NCBI RefSeq assembly: GCF_029360725.1
Contig: NZ_JARKMY010000002.1
Span: forward strand, 186,001 to 250,000
Origin: Chryseolinea sp. H1M3-3
GTDB lineage: Bacteria > Bacteroidota > Bacteroidia > Cytophagales > Cyclobacteriaceae
DNA length: 64,000 nucleotides
Reading direction: 5' to 3'
Shown here piece after piece: positions 43,382-51,808 of the stretch (positions are counted from its first letter, which is position 1; each line of letters opens with the position of its first letter). Below the pieces are notes generated by a model. It made no database searches, had not been told where the DNA came from, and was given only the letters and a program-made list of their open reading frames with translations. A program made the position numbers and the translations under genes.

Positions 43382-44266
43382 TTACTTTTGATGAAAGCTT
43401 TCGCTGACAAATGTCAAGACGTCAGGTAATGCGGTTCTCCAGTAGGTCCAGTTATGAACGCCATCACGAACCCGGAATTCATGAGGTATTTTTTTATCGA
43501 TCATGGCACCGTGCAGCGCCATATTCCCTTTAATTAAAAAATCTTCGTCGCCACAGTCTATGTAGAACCTAACTTTTTTTAATTCGTCCGCATTAGCTGT
43601 TTCGACGATTTTAAGAATTGAGTTCTTGTAGTAGTGATCTGTTAACCTTGCTTTGCCGGTTAAGTCCTTTTTGCCGTAAATGTCCCCTAATACATTCTTC
43701 CATAAATTATCATCTCCATTAACTATTGCTTCATCCTGAAATACTCCAGCACTTAACGGTGCTGCCGCTGAAAACAACTCAGGATGTTTCGTAGCCATAA
43801 TTAACGTTCCATATCCTCCCATTGATAATCCGGCTATCGCTCTGTATTGTTTTGTAGAACGAGTTCGATAGGTTGCGTCAATGTGCGGTATTAATTCTTT
43901 AATAAAGAAGTCTTCGTAGTTTATCTTTCCATCATGGCTGTTTACATACCAGGTAACGCCACCGTCAGGCATAACGATAATCATCGGCGCTGCCTCTCCA
44001 ATTTGGGTTACACGGTCAGTGATAAGGTGGGCTTCGCCGAATTGTGTCCAACCGGTTTCGTCATCGGTATAACCATGTAGTAAATACAACACCGGATAGC
44101 GTCGATTTGACGTTTCATAATCGGCAGGTAAATAAATGCTGTATTCAACATCTTTTGATAAAATAGTGCTTTTCACCTTAAGACTTTCTTTTAGCAAGCC
44201 ATTTTGTGAAAATGCCGCATAAGATGAAATGAAAAACAAAAGCGTAACAATTATTCTCATGGTCAA
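43382..44266 (-). CDS. secreted esterase of the esterase D/feruloyl esterase type
   Basis: This 294-residue alpha/beta hydrolase (PF00756-like) has a signal peptide to about residue 21 (AAFSQ). The nucleophile elbow is GLSMGGYG at about residues 146-153. The oxyanion region is VLYLLHGYTDDETGW, and the candidate catalytic histidine lies in DGVHNWTYWR near the end. Family members cleave carbohydrate or acyl esters such as feruloyl or acetyl groups, or act as mycolyl transferases in other phyla. Periplasmic or extracellular location fits glycan use. It is likely cotranscribed with the two downstream genes. Confidence 0.88.
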   Translation of the reverse strand: MTMRIIVTLLFFISSYAAFSQNGLLKESLKVKSTILSKDVEYSIYLPADYETSNRRYPVLYLLHGYTDDETGWTQFGEAHLITDRVTQIGEAAPMIIVMPDGGVTWYVNSHDGKINYEDFFIKELIPHIDATYRTRSTKQYRAIAGLSMGGYGTLIMATKHPELFSAAAPLSAGVFQDEAIVNGDDNLWKNVLGDIYGKKDLTGKARLTDHYYKNSILKIVETANADELKKVRFYIDCGDEDFLIKGNMALHGAMIDKKIPHEFRVRDGVHNWTYWRTALPDVLTFVSESFHQK

Positions 44267-44351
44267 GGAATAGTTTTATGGAAAGGGCAATGTAAAAAAA
44301 ATGTATTATAAAACGTTGACCATTTTAAACGTTACTACCGCGGTTCTTTCT

Positions 44352-44828
44352 CTATTTCTTTATTTGAGGGTGATAAATTTTATGAGCTTTTTCCAACAGG
44401 GGAATTTGAACCGGATTGATCATTTTAGAGGCCTTATCAAATGTCATCCATTCAGCTCTGTCAACTTCGGGTACATCGATAAATTTTTTTGAAGAGGGTG
44501 GCCATTCCATTGTAAAAATGTTTGATACGATACCTTCGGAAGGTTTCCAGTCCCCTTTGAAACACCATGCATGAATCACCTTGCCGCTTTTTAGTTTAAC
44601 GGTCCCCAGAGGATTGAAGGGTGGCTTGGGTTTGATGCCGGTTTCTTCAAAAAATTCACGTTGAGCTGTTTCCAACAAATCTTCTCCGTTTTCGGGAAGG
44701 CCTTTGGGAATGCTCCATACACCTTCGTTCTTTTTAATATAAAACGGGCCGCCAGGATGAACTAAAAAAAATTCAATCTCTCTTTTGTTTTCCCGACACA
44801 TCAGTAGCCCTGACGCAATATTTGCCAT
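44352..44828 (-). CDS. NUDIX hydrolase
   Basis: This 158-residue NUDIX protein has the full 23-residue box starting at GLPENGEDLLETAQREF and continuing FEETGI, so the G-x5-E-x7-REUxEExGU consensus is intact and the enzyme is probably active on a nucleoside diphosphate derivative. It opens with MANIASGLLMCRENKREIEF, as in proteins that act on diadenosine polyphosphates or damaged nucleotides, and contains the WSIPKG motif seen in Ap4A hydrolase-like members. The substrate is uncertain. It is divergent from the small gene at 44903 across 74 bp. Confidence 0.9.
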   Translation of the reverse strand: MANIASGLLMCRENKREIEFFLVHPGGPFYIKKNEGVWSIPKGLPENGEDLLETAQREFFEETGIKPKPPFNPLGTVKLKSGKVIHAWCFKGDWKPSEGIVSNIFTMEWPPSSKKFIDVPEVDRAEWMTFDKASKMINPVQIPLLEKAHKIYHPQIKK

Positions 44829-44902
44829 TAGTAATTGGAATTATTTGTGCTATAATAACATCAGCGCATTAAAATTACGCGTCATTAAAAATCGTACCTG
44901 AG

Positions 44903-45154
44903 ATGAAATTAAGTAATGATTTGCAGCGAAAGTTAAAGAAACACTATGATTCGAATTCATTTATAGAGAGCAAGTTTAAAGGTTTGGACATCGCCTTCAA
45001 AACTGATCATGAGGGTAACCCAATCCTTTTGTTTGTGGGTAAAAAACTTGGTGATGGAAAAATTAAAGGGGATCGCTTTGTCAGAACTCTGCAAAAGGAT
45101 TTACACGGAGCTATTGTTAAAGATCATTGGGATCTGAAAGGTCCTGCAAACTAA
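44903..45154 (+). CDS. small conserved protein of unknown function
   Basis: This 83-residue soluble protein is rich in lysine and aspartate. A helix (LSNDLQRKLKKHYDS) is followed by strands IAFKTDHEGNPILLFVGKK and GKIKGDRFVRTLQ, ending KDHWDLKGPAN. There is no signal peptide and no recognised domain. A terminator begins 4 bp after the stop, so it is a complete single-gene unit. Its even composition and defined ends support a real gene. Confidence 0.7.
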   Translation: MKLSNDLQRKLKKHYDSNSFIESKFKGLDIAFKTDHEGNPILLFVGKKLGDGKIKGDRFVRTLQKDLHGAIVKDHWDLKGPAN

Positions 45155-45157
45155 ATG

Positions 45158-45184
45158 AAAGCCAGAAGTTGCCTGGCTTTCTTT
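45158..45184 (+). terminator. intrinsic terminator
   Basis: An 8-bp stem AAAGCCAG/CTGGCTTT with loop AAGTTGC is followed by CTTT. It separates the 83-residue protein gene from the convergent secreted protein gene and may serve both strands. Confidence 0.78.
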
Positions 45185-45190
45185 GGTAGG

Positions 45191-45580
45191 TTAATAGTCT
45201 TTTACCGGTTTTCCATTTTGATCAAAGCGATGTATCCTGGTACCGGTTCCTTCGCGCATTTCAACAATATAGCTGTCGTTGTTTTTGCTGCGGTAAATGG
45301 TTGAGTTGTTTTCCCAGCCTTTGTACTGCTCCCCTTGTAATGTAGATCGCAAAGATGATGGTACATCAGCCGCCTGCATAACCGTCATGTCTTTCCGATA
45401 ATCTTGCGATTGAGATGGATTTACATCTTGATATTGTGCTCCAACTCCGGGCCCGGCTTTATCCTGCTTTGCAGCGCCGGCTTTACCCTGCGAACCGGAC
45501 ACCCCGGTCGTGTCTTGCGCATACAAGGCAACAGCACCCATGCATAGTGCGCTAGCGAGAACTAGTTTTAATTTTTTCAT
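45191..45580 (-). CDS. small secreted protein, paralogue of 39443-39808
   Basis: This 129-residue exported protein has a signal peptide ending ALYAQ at about residue 22. A low-complexity linker rich in Gly, Ala, Gln and Lys precedes a C-terminal module with DVPSSLRSTLQGEQYKGWE, IYRSKNNDSYIVEMREG and IHRFDQNGKPVKDY. This aligns with the module of the protein at 39443-39808 (shared YKG, Y-x-SK, YxVE, RFDxxGKPV). Function unknown. The two genes are about 5.4 kb apart on the same strand with unrelated genes between, so they are dispersed paralogues. Confidence 0.8.
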   Translation of the reverse strand: MKKLKLVLASALCMGAVALYAQDTTGVSGSQGKAGAAKQDKAGPGVGAQYQDVNPSQSQDYRKDMTVMQAADVPSSLRSTLQGEQYKGWENNSTIYRSKNNDSYIVEMREGTGTRIHRFDQNGKPVKDY

Positions 45581-45763
45581 GATGATTGGATTGAGATTAT
45601 TTCTTTACAGAATGGTAAAAGCCATGCCAAAGACACCTTGTAAGAAAATCAAATTAGCGAAAGCTTAAACGCTTCATATGGCGATAAAAAATTTCAATTT
45701 TACACCTCTTAAAGAATGCTAATACACATTGTGGGTTAGATTGAAGACTATTTTCCACATGGT

Positions 45764-46684
45764 CTACGATGGATGCGTAGGATTCTGAGATATCGCTGAA
45801 CCAATACTATCTTTCAGATGGTATTTTTCTCTCAAGGGCGCAACCCTTCGATAAAATTCATTTCGATACCAGGAAGGTGGCTGGTGCCCATAGGCAAACA
45901 ACTTTATATATTTTTCCTCGAGAGCTGGATAATATTTATGAATGGCCTGAAACATAAGGGTCATACTGTCTGACGGTTTATTGCCAAACAACGTGATCGA
46001 TGCGGGAAATAAATATCGGACTTGGAGGTTGCTGAAGGCAGCGAACATTGCGTTCAGGTGTTCCTCAGTATCGGTAATGTACGGAAGCAAGGGCATCAGA
46101 CTAACGCCACTATGAAATCCGGCAGCAAGTGTTTCTTTTAGGGCTTCTATACGTCTGCCGGGGAGTGGTGCACCGGGTTCAAAGATTTTTCCAACCGTAT
46201 TATCAATGGTCGAAAAGGAAAATGTGACAAATACCTTATGGCTGAGTAATGGCTGCAAATCATGCGGCAAAATTGCGTCGCGATTTATTTTTTCCAATAA
46301 GTCAAAATCACGAACAACAAGGTCGGACTTGGTAAGAATATGAACGGGAAATTTATAATGGTGTATTCTTTCCAGTATTTGTCGGGTTAACTGATATTTT
46401 TTTTCAATAGGTAAGTACGGATCCGTTGCGGATGATAGTACTATAATTCCGTGCTGGTTCTTTTTCGCGCGATTATGCAATTGGCGTTCAAGAATTTCAA
46501 CTGCGTTTACTTTTACGCTAAGTTTTTCTTCCATGTTCGCGCCATACTTGCTTCCGCGGATATAGCAGTAAAGACAATTGAATGAGCAAGCGCTGTATGG
46601 ATTGATGGTATAGTCATCTAAAAACCAGGTATCGCGACGCTTCGTTTTATTAAGTACTGACTTTACATAGATTTCGTTTATCAT
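45764..46684 (-). CDS. radical SAM protein of the SPL/Rv2578c type
   Basis: This 306-residue radical SAM protein carries the iron-sulfur motif C-x3-C-x2-C (CSFNCLYCYI) at about residues 33-42. It contains YTINPYSACSFNC and VLSSATDPYLPIEKKYQLTR, patterns of the group that includes spore photoproduct lyase-like proteins and Rv2578c. This organism is not expected to make spores, so photoproduct repair of that kind is not implied. Its end is 13 bp from the glycosyltransferase gene upstream on the same strand. The substrate is unknown. Confidence 0.86.
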   Translation of the reverse strand: MINEIYVKSVLNKTKRRDTWFLDDYTINPYSACSFNCLYCYIRGSKYGANMEEKLSVKVNAVEILERQLHNRAKKNQHGIIVLSSATDPYLPIEKKYQLTRQILERIHHYKFPVHILTKSDLVVRDFDLLEKINRDAILPHDLQPLLSHKVFVTFSFSTIDNTVGKIFEPGAPLPGRRIEALKETLAAGFHSGVSLMPLLPYITDTEEHLNAMFAAFSNLQVRYLFPASITLFGNKPSDSMTLMFQAIHKYYPALEEKYIKLFAYGHQPPSWYRNEFYRRVAPLREKYHLKDSIGSAISQNPTHPS

Positions 46685-46697
46685 GACATTCTATTTT

Positions 46698-48056
46698 TTA
46701 CGACGGCGCTTTAATAGAAAGAAATTTCTTCATAAAATTTGACGCGGTGTATAGCATGTCATGTCTTTTCAATGCTTGAATATTTTTTCTATAGATTGGA
46801 TTCGACAGGATCTCTTTGATCTTCAACCGAATTTCATTCGGTGTGTCGGCCATGGCGTTCCCTCGAAGGCCCAACTTATTATAGGCAATGCGTGCGGCGT
46901 TTCCGTAAGGATCAAATTCGGGATGAATCGGGTATGCGAGCATGGGTACTTCGTGCAAGACAGCCTCTTTAATTGAATTCATCCCGCAGTGCGTAATAAA
47001 TACGTCACTGTATTTTAAAACCTCAAGCTGCGGGACTGATTTGAAAGTAAAAACATTCTTGGCAAGCTTAAATTCACTAATGTCCTCGTCGTTAGCCCTT
47101 AGTGAAAGGATGAGAATAAACTGTTCTTGGGATGTGACGGCGACCACCTTTCTCAAAAAAGAGGACATCACAACTTTTTCTTTTGGTTCAATTGTACCAA
47201 AAGAACAATAAATGAGCTTTGACTTCTCCTTTTCTTTGATTGCCAAAATGTGTGAAAGTGAATCTTTAAAATCTTTTTCCAATTCAACATTACGATTTTC
47301 AAAAGTCATGAAGCCTACATAATGTTGATTTGGCTCTGGTTCAAAGTCGGGAAAATCAAATTCTTTGGGTGAAATGATGAACTGGTCAATCTCCCGGAGC
47401 GCAAAATTCAATAGTCCACGGTGCTTCGAAATATATTTTTCAGGTGTTGAATTTCTCTTTAATCTCCTCTGAATAATATAGCGTTCATCAAAGCCGAGCC
47501 ATATTAATTTTTTTTTGAAGGTACTTTTGAATTGATTCCATTTCATTTGTCGTTCGGCTTTTTTTACAGCTGCCTTGTCGTTGGGAAATGCATCACTGTT
47601 TAATGGCGGCCTGCCGGGAACAAAATGCAAAGGGAGCATCGGATGGACAATACCCACTCTTATCTCACGTTTTTTAACCTGATTATACATGACAATGAAA
47701 TCCGTAGCTTGGCGTGAGTCGATGAGAATTGTGTTTGGCTTTAATTCTTCGATCATCCAGAACAGATCGACTTCGCGTTCATGGTATAAACGGTCGCTGA
47801 TCCTATCGCGGAGGGACGCAAGCGTCACGTGTTTTCTTTTTTCGACCGTGTTAACCCATTTTTCGAAACCATATCCGAATGGATAACTTTTCAATAAATA
47901 GAATTTGAATCCTAACGTGAGAACGTGCGATTGAAAGAATGCTGTTCCGGCAAAGTAAACTTCATAATTCGCTTCTTCTAAAATGCGTGCGATTTTTAAC
48001 ACCGCAAGAATGTGACCCATGCCATGATAAAAAAGGAAAACCACACGTTGCTTCAT
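46698..48056 (-). CDS. glycosyltransferase of the GT1/macrolide-type family
   Basis: This 452-residue GT-B glycosyltransferase has an N-terminal acceptor domain starting VVFLFYHGMGHILAVLKIA (the GH-x-x-P-like region of MGT enzymes, with I-L for the proline). The C-terminal nucleotide-sugar domain contains KLIYCSFGTIEPKEKVV and THCGMNSIKEAVLHEVPMLA, then YPIHPEFDPYGNAAR. The last two form the donor-sugar signature seen in UDP-glycosyltransferases. The acceptor is unknown; sterol-like, carotenoid or polyketide acceptors occur in this family. Neighbours do not identify it. Confidence 0.85.
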   Translation of the reverse strand: MKQRVVFLFYHGMGHILAVLKIARILEEANYEVYFAGTAFFQSHVLTLGFKFYLLKSYPFGYGFEKWVNTVEKRKHVTLASLRDRISDRLYHEREVDLFWMIEELKPNTILIDSRQATDFIVMYNQVKKREIRVGIVHPMLPLHFVPGRPPLNSDAFPNDKAAVKKAERQMKWNQFKSTFKKKLIWLGFDERYIIQRRLKRNSTPEKYISKHRGLLNFALREIDQFIISPKEFDFPDFEPEPNQHYVGFMTFENRNVELEKDFKDSLSHILAIKEKEKSKLIYCSFGTIEPKEKVVMSSFLRKVVAVTSQEQFILILSLRANDEDISEFKLAKNVFTFKSVPQLEVLKYSDVFITHCGMNSIKEAVLHEVPMLAYPIHPEFDPYGNAARIAYNKLGLRGNAMADTPNEIRLKIKEILSNPIYRKNIQALKRHDMLYTASNFMKKFLSIKAPS

Positions 48057-48171
48057 AGTAAATAAAGATAATGAATAGTCCCAGATTCATTTTGATTTAC
48101 AACCAAATGGGTAGACGTCATCAATACGACGTGCCAACCAAGGCCTTAAGAGCGGCTTGGAGAAATTCAAG

Positions 48172-48969
48172 TCATCGCACAGGCACTTTACGAATAATTT
48201 TTGAAAAGACTGTAGGAAAAAATCGCTTGAGGTAAACAGCAAAAACTTCTTTGCCGCCGATGTAGACTTCCTCTTGCTGCCTTTCAATGGCGACAACGAT
48301 TTTTCGGGCGCACCATTCGGCGGATTTCTTTTTGTAGTGTGTCAGCGTTTTGTCGTTTTGAGTACGTTCGCCGGTTAGCGCTTTAACGGACAAGTTTGTC
48401 TGAATAAAACCCGGACAGATCATCGTAACCTTAATATTATCCTTCCAGTGTTCAGCGCGAAGTGCATCGAAGAACCCATGGAGTGCATGTTTTGATGCTG
48501 CGTATGCAGAACGGAACGGTGTTCCAAATTTCCCTGTAAGGCTGGTGACGGTTACATAATGACCTTGTTGGCGCTGGATAAAGTGTGGGAGCAACGATTT
48601 AGTTAGCGTAATCGTTCCAAAAAAATTTACTTCCATGATTTGTTTATCAACTTCGAGTGATGTTTCAAGAATCAAACTCCGTTGACCGACGCCGCCATTG
48701 TTCACCAGTATATCAATATGACCAAATAATCGAATCGCTTGCGCAGTGATATTTTGAAGCATTGCTGTATGGGCGAGATCTAGTGGCAAAATGAATATAT
48801 TGTTTTGCACGGACACGGGACAATTTGCTTTGACACGTTCCAGCTCTTCTTTTCTTCTCGCGGACAGAATCACTTTTGCATTCTGATTGGCGAATTCATA
48901 GGTTAATGCCTCACCAATACCCGAAGATGCGCCGGTAATCCAAATGATTTTATCGGTAAGATTCGACAT
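48172..48969 (-). CDS. SDR family oxidoreductase
   Basis: This 265-residue short-chain dehydrogenase/reductase has the TGASSGIG cofactor motif at about residues 11-18, VNNGGVGQR for the NNAG-type motif, and the catalytic YAASK tetrad part at about 156-160. The start at 48969 is favoured because homologues begin just before the first strand; an in-frame GTG at 49008 would add 13 residues and sit one base from the stop of the upstream VOC gene. A longer C-terminal tail (from about 215) with KKSAEWCARKIVVAIERQQE and VYIGGKEVF is typical of DltE-like SDRs. The substrate is unknown. Confidence 0.88.
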   Translation of the reverse strand: MSNLTDKIIWITGASSGIGEALTYEFANQNAKVILSARRKEELERVKANCPVSVQNNIFILPLDLAHTAMLQNITAQAIRLFGHIDILVNNGGVGQRSLILETSLEVDKQIMEVNFFGTITLTKSLLPHFIQRQQGHYVTVTSLTGKFGTPFRSAYAASKHALHGFFDALRAEHWKDNIKVTMICPGFIQTNLSVKALTGERTQNDKTLTHYKKKSAEWCARKIVVAIERQQEEVYIGGKEVFAVYLKRFFPTVFSKIIRKVPVR

Positions 48970-49009
48970 ACGCGAATGTGACGTCTTTTTTAGCCGTGTG
49001 GACGCCACG

Positions 49010-49432
49010 TTAAGGTAAAACGATATTATCGTGCTCGTCTAAAGGCCAGAATGGATTGTATGCCACTTCAAAAAGATGCCCATCCAAATCCTTGAAGTAT
49101 CCACTGTATCCACCCCAATATACTTTTTGCGCAGGCTTGATGATTGTTGCACCTAATTCTTTTACTGTTTGCAGAACGTCATCAACTTCTTTCTCAGACT
49201 TCGCATTGTAGGAAATTGTTATTCCGGAGAAACCAGAACCTTCAACATTTATCGTAGCATCATCTGCCAGATCTTGCCTCGGATGGAGTGCCAATACCAT
49301 TCCTCCCAGGGGAAAAAGTGCAAGGCCGTCCATGCTTGCCGAAGATTTTTTCCATCCGAGTCCTTCGAAGAAGGCAACGGATCTACCAAAATCGTTTACG
49401 CCGAGTGTTATTAAATTTAATTTTTGTCTCAT
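49010..49432 (-). CDS. VOC family protein (glyoxalase/bleomycin-resistance fold)
   Basis: This 140-residue protein has two beta-alpha-beta-beta-beta modules. It starts with LNLITLGVNDFGRSVAFFEG and ends with YSGYFKDLDGHLFEVAYNPF, both standard for the superfamily. A glutamate in LFEVAY is a likely metal ligand. Such single-domain members include small-molecule-binding resistance proteins and enzymes; the target is unknown. It lies between folA and the SDR gene on the same strand, 6 bp from folA. Confidence 0.88.
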   Translation of the reverse strand: MRQKLNLITLGVNDFGRSVAFFEGLGWKKSSASMDGLALFPLGGMVLALHPRQDLADDATINVEGSGFSGITISYNAKSEKEVDDVLQTVKELGATIIKPAQKVYWGGYSGYFKDLDGHLFEVAYNPFWPLDEHDNIVLP

Positions 49433-49438
49433 CGATTT

Positions 49439-49939
49439 TTACTTTTTATCATAAACAACAAAATCGAAACTGTAAGCGTGACGATCGTCTTTATCATGAT
49501 GCTTTCGAGATGTCTCTTTCCATTGATTCCGATCAAACGTTGGGAAAAAAGTATCGCCTTCTATCTCAGCTGCAATTTCTGTAAGGTAGAGTCTGTTGGC
49601 GTGTGGCAAGCCTAGCTTGTAAATTTCTGCGCCCCCAATAATAAACGCTTCAGATTCATTGCTTCTTTCAGCAAGTTGCAAACCTTTCTCTACCGAATTA
49701 ACGACAATGCATCCAGGAGCATTAAAATTTTGCTGGTGGGTTACTACGATGTTAGTTCGCTGTGGAAGTGGTTTAAACTTTTGTGGAATCGAGTCATAAT
49801 TTTTTCGGCCCATAATGGTGTGATGGCCTTTGGTTGTTTCCATGAAATATTTCATGTCGTCGGGCAATTTCCAGGGGAGGTCATTATTTTTCCCAATTAC
49901 CTGATTTCGGGAAAGTGCTGCTATCATTGAGATTATCAT
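49439..49939 (-). CDS. folA: dihydrofolate reductase
   Basis: This NADPH-dependent enzyme makes tetrahydrofolate and is the target of trimethoprim. The length of 166 is normal. [20 protein letters not shown] holds the Met20-type loop, LPDDMKYF gives the active-site acidic residue, and [10 protein letters not shown] and [15 protein letters not shown] mark NADPH binding. It lies 6 bp upstream of the VOC gene on the minus strand. There is no sign of an unusual or resistant form beyond normal family variation. Confidence 0.95.
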   Translation of the reverse strand: MIISMIAALSRNQVIGKNNDLPWKLPDDMKYFMETTKGHHTIMGRKNYDSIPQKFKPLPQRTNIVVTHQQNFNAPGCIVVNSVEKGLQLAERSNESEAFIIGGAEIYKLGLPHANRLYLTEIAAEIEGDTFFPTFDRNQWKETSRKHHDKDDRHAYSFDFVVYDKK

Positions 49940-50001
49940 ATATCGAGAAGTAAGAATTCGAAAGTTAGTAAACTCAGTTGACCACGCGATGTATCACCAG
50001 G

Positions 50002-50922
50002 TTAAAGTTTATTTCCCCGGAAAAATTCCTGAATAGACATTCTCTTTTTACCTTCTGGCTGAAGCTCATCAATGGCAACCCATCCGTCAGAAGTTCTGAT
50101 ATGTAGATAGTTTTTATGGTCGGTCCGAATAGGCTCCGTAGACAATTGAGCATCGGTTGCAGGTGGAATAGATACTTTAAAGATCTTAAAAATCTTTTCT
50201 CCGAAATGAGTCCAGGCGGCAGGATACGGACTCAAACCCCGGACAAAATTTCGTACCTCTTCACTTTTTTTATTCCATTGGATCTCGCACGTCTCTTTAA
50301 AAATTTTTGGTGCATGCTTCAATGCCCCACGTTCAGGCTGTGGCACTAATGGATAATTATTTTGTTCGATTGCCCGAACAGTTTTTAATACTAATTCAGC
50401 ACCTTTTTTCATTAAGCGTTCATACAGCGTCCCCACATTGTCGTCTTCATAGATAGGTTCTTTTACTTGAAAAATTATGCTGCCCGTGTCAATTTCGTGT
50501 TTCAAAAAAAAAGTAGTAGCGCCAGTCTCTTTTTCACCGTTAATAATCGCCCAATTGATTGGCGCAGCACCTCTGTATTGTGGCAGGAGGGAAGCATGCA
50601 GATTAAATGTTCCGATGGATGGCATCGACCAAACCGATTCCGGAAGCATGCGAAAGGCGACGACAATCTGCAGATTTGCTTGATAACTTTTAAGCGCTGA
50701 TATAAATTCCGGTGCTTTTAATTTGTCGGGCTGTAGAACAGGTATGTTATATTTTAACGCGCATTCTTTAACGGGAGAATAAGTAATTTTTTGACCACGG
50801 CCTTGCGGCTTATCAGGCGCCGTGACAACAGCAACTACGTTGTATTTATTCTCTACCAATATTTCGAGGCTGGGCACAGCAAACTCCGGGGTGCCCATAA
50901 AAATGATTCGAAGATCGTGCAT
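50002..50922 (-). CDS. fmt: methionyl-tRNA formyltransferase
   Basis: This enzyme puts a formyl group on initiator Met-tRNA with 10-formyl-tetrahydrofolate. The length of 306 is normal. The N-terminal domain begins IIFMGTPEFAVPSLEIL and has the SLLPQYRGAAPINW catalytic stretch, preceded by NLHA, which holds the Asn-His pair. HEIDTGSIIFQ follows. The C-terminal domain for tRNA binding includes RNFVRGLSPYPAAWTHF. It is 62 bp from folA, which supplies folate cofactors, so a shared role in folate use fits. Confidence 0.96.
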   Translation of the reverse strand: MHDLRIIFMGTPEFAVPSLEILVENKYNVVAVVTAPDKPQGRGQKITYSPVKECALKYNIPVLQPDKLKAPEFISALKSYQANLQIVVAFRMLPESVWSMPSIGTFNLHASLLPQYRGAAPINWAIINGEKETGATTFFLKHEIDTGSIIFQVKEPIYEDDNVGTLYERLMKKGAELVLKTVRAIEQNNYPLVPQPERGALKHAPKIFKETCEIQWNKKSEEVRNFVRGLSPYPAAWTHFGEKIFKIFKVSIPPATDAQLSTEPIRTDHKNYLHIRTSDGWVAIDELQPEGKKRMSIQEFFRGNKL

Positions 50923-51122
50923 AGGTTGCGAAGTAAAGCATTTATTGAAAATTCATCACACATAGGGCTTTGATATATAGCAATGTTAATGCAGAATAGT
51001 TGGCACATTAACAGATGTAGGTCCGTTCTAAAACAGACCCAGGAAGAAAAATACATTGTGAACCGTATAATTCATAAGACATAAATCTGCCATCATGATT
51101 TAAACTACGGTGCATAACGTCG

Positions 51123-51758
51123 TTAATCCCGGAGTTCCTTTCGCATATATTTTGAACAGATGGGACATTCCCGCCAGTTGTGATTACGCGCGGGACAAAA
51201 TTTTCGCCCAAAGTAAATAATTTGAAGGTGGGCTTTGTTCCACTTCTCTTTTGGAATTAAGCGTTTCAAATCTTTTTCCGTTTGTTCTACGCTTTTACCC
51301 TTGCTAAGTCCCCAACGGTAGGCTAGGCGATGAATGTGGGTGTCCACGGGGAACGTGGGCAGACCAAACCATTGCGTCAAAACGACCGAAGCCGTTTTGT
51401 GTCCGACGGCAGGAAGCTCTTCCAGTTGTTCAAAAGTATTGGGAACTTCACCATTATATTTTTCAACTAAAATTTTTGACAGGCCATGAATTCCTTTTGA
51501 TTTCATCGGCGACAATCCACAGGGCCGGATGATGTCACGGATTTCATCGACACTCATCTTCAACATATCGTAGGGATTGTCTGCTTGTTTAAAAAGCTTC
51601 GGCGTTGTTTTGTTCACCATCACGTCCGTACATTGTGCGGATAGAAGAACCGAGATAAGCAGTGTATACGCGTCTTTGTGATGAAGTGGGATTTCGGGAT
51701 CAGGAAAATGTTTTTCCAGGATATTTAAGATGTCATTAACTTTTTCTGCCTTCGTCAT
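51123..51758 (-). CDS. nth: endonuclease III
   Basis: This base-excision repair glycosylase/AP lyase acts on oxidised pyrimidines. The helix-hairpin-helix LEELPAVGHKTASVVL carries the catalytic lysine K121, and D139 lies in FPVDTHIHRLA. The length of 211 is normal. The iron-sulfur region is unusual: three cysteines C188, C198 and C201 (C-x9-C-x2-C) replace the standard C-x6-C-x2-C-x5-C, and no fourth cysteine follows. The cluster could be absent, three-cysteine ligated, or bound with a histidine (H193). The catalytic core is intact. Confidence 0.93.
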   Translation of the reverse strand: MTKAEKVNDILNILEKHFPDPEIPLHHKDAYTLLISVLLSAQCTDVMVNKTTPKLFKQADNPYDMLKMSVDEIRDIIRPCGLSPMKSKGIHGLSKILVEKYNGEVPNTFEQLEELPAVGHKTASVVLTQWFGLPTFPVDTHIHRLAYRWGLSKGKSVEQTEKDLKRLIPKEKWNKAHLQIIYFGRKFCPARNHNWRECPICSKYMRKELRD

Positions 51759-51808
51759 ATGAACTCTGATGTTCGGCCGTGAATGGTATTAATAGAAACG
51801 CGAACTTT

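Noticed and set aside
45764-46684. True spore photoproduct lyase
   Set aside because: The radical SAM motif and length fit the wider SPL-like group, but spores are not expected in this phylum, so the specific function is not assigned.
48087-48296. Short minus-strand frame at the end of the SDR gene
   Set aside because: It largely overlaps the SDR coding region in another frame and has no features of its own.
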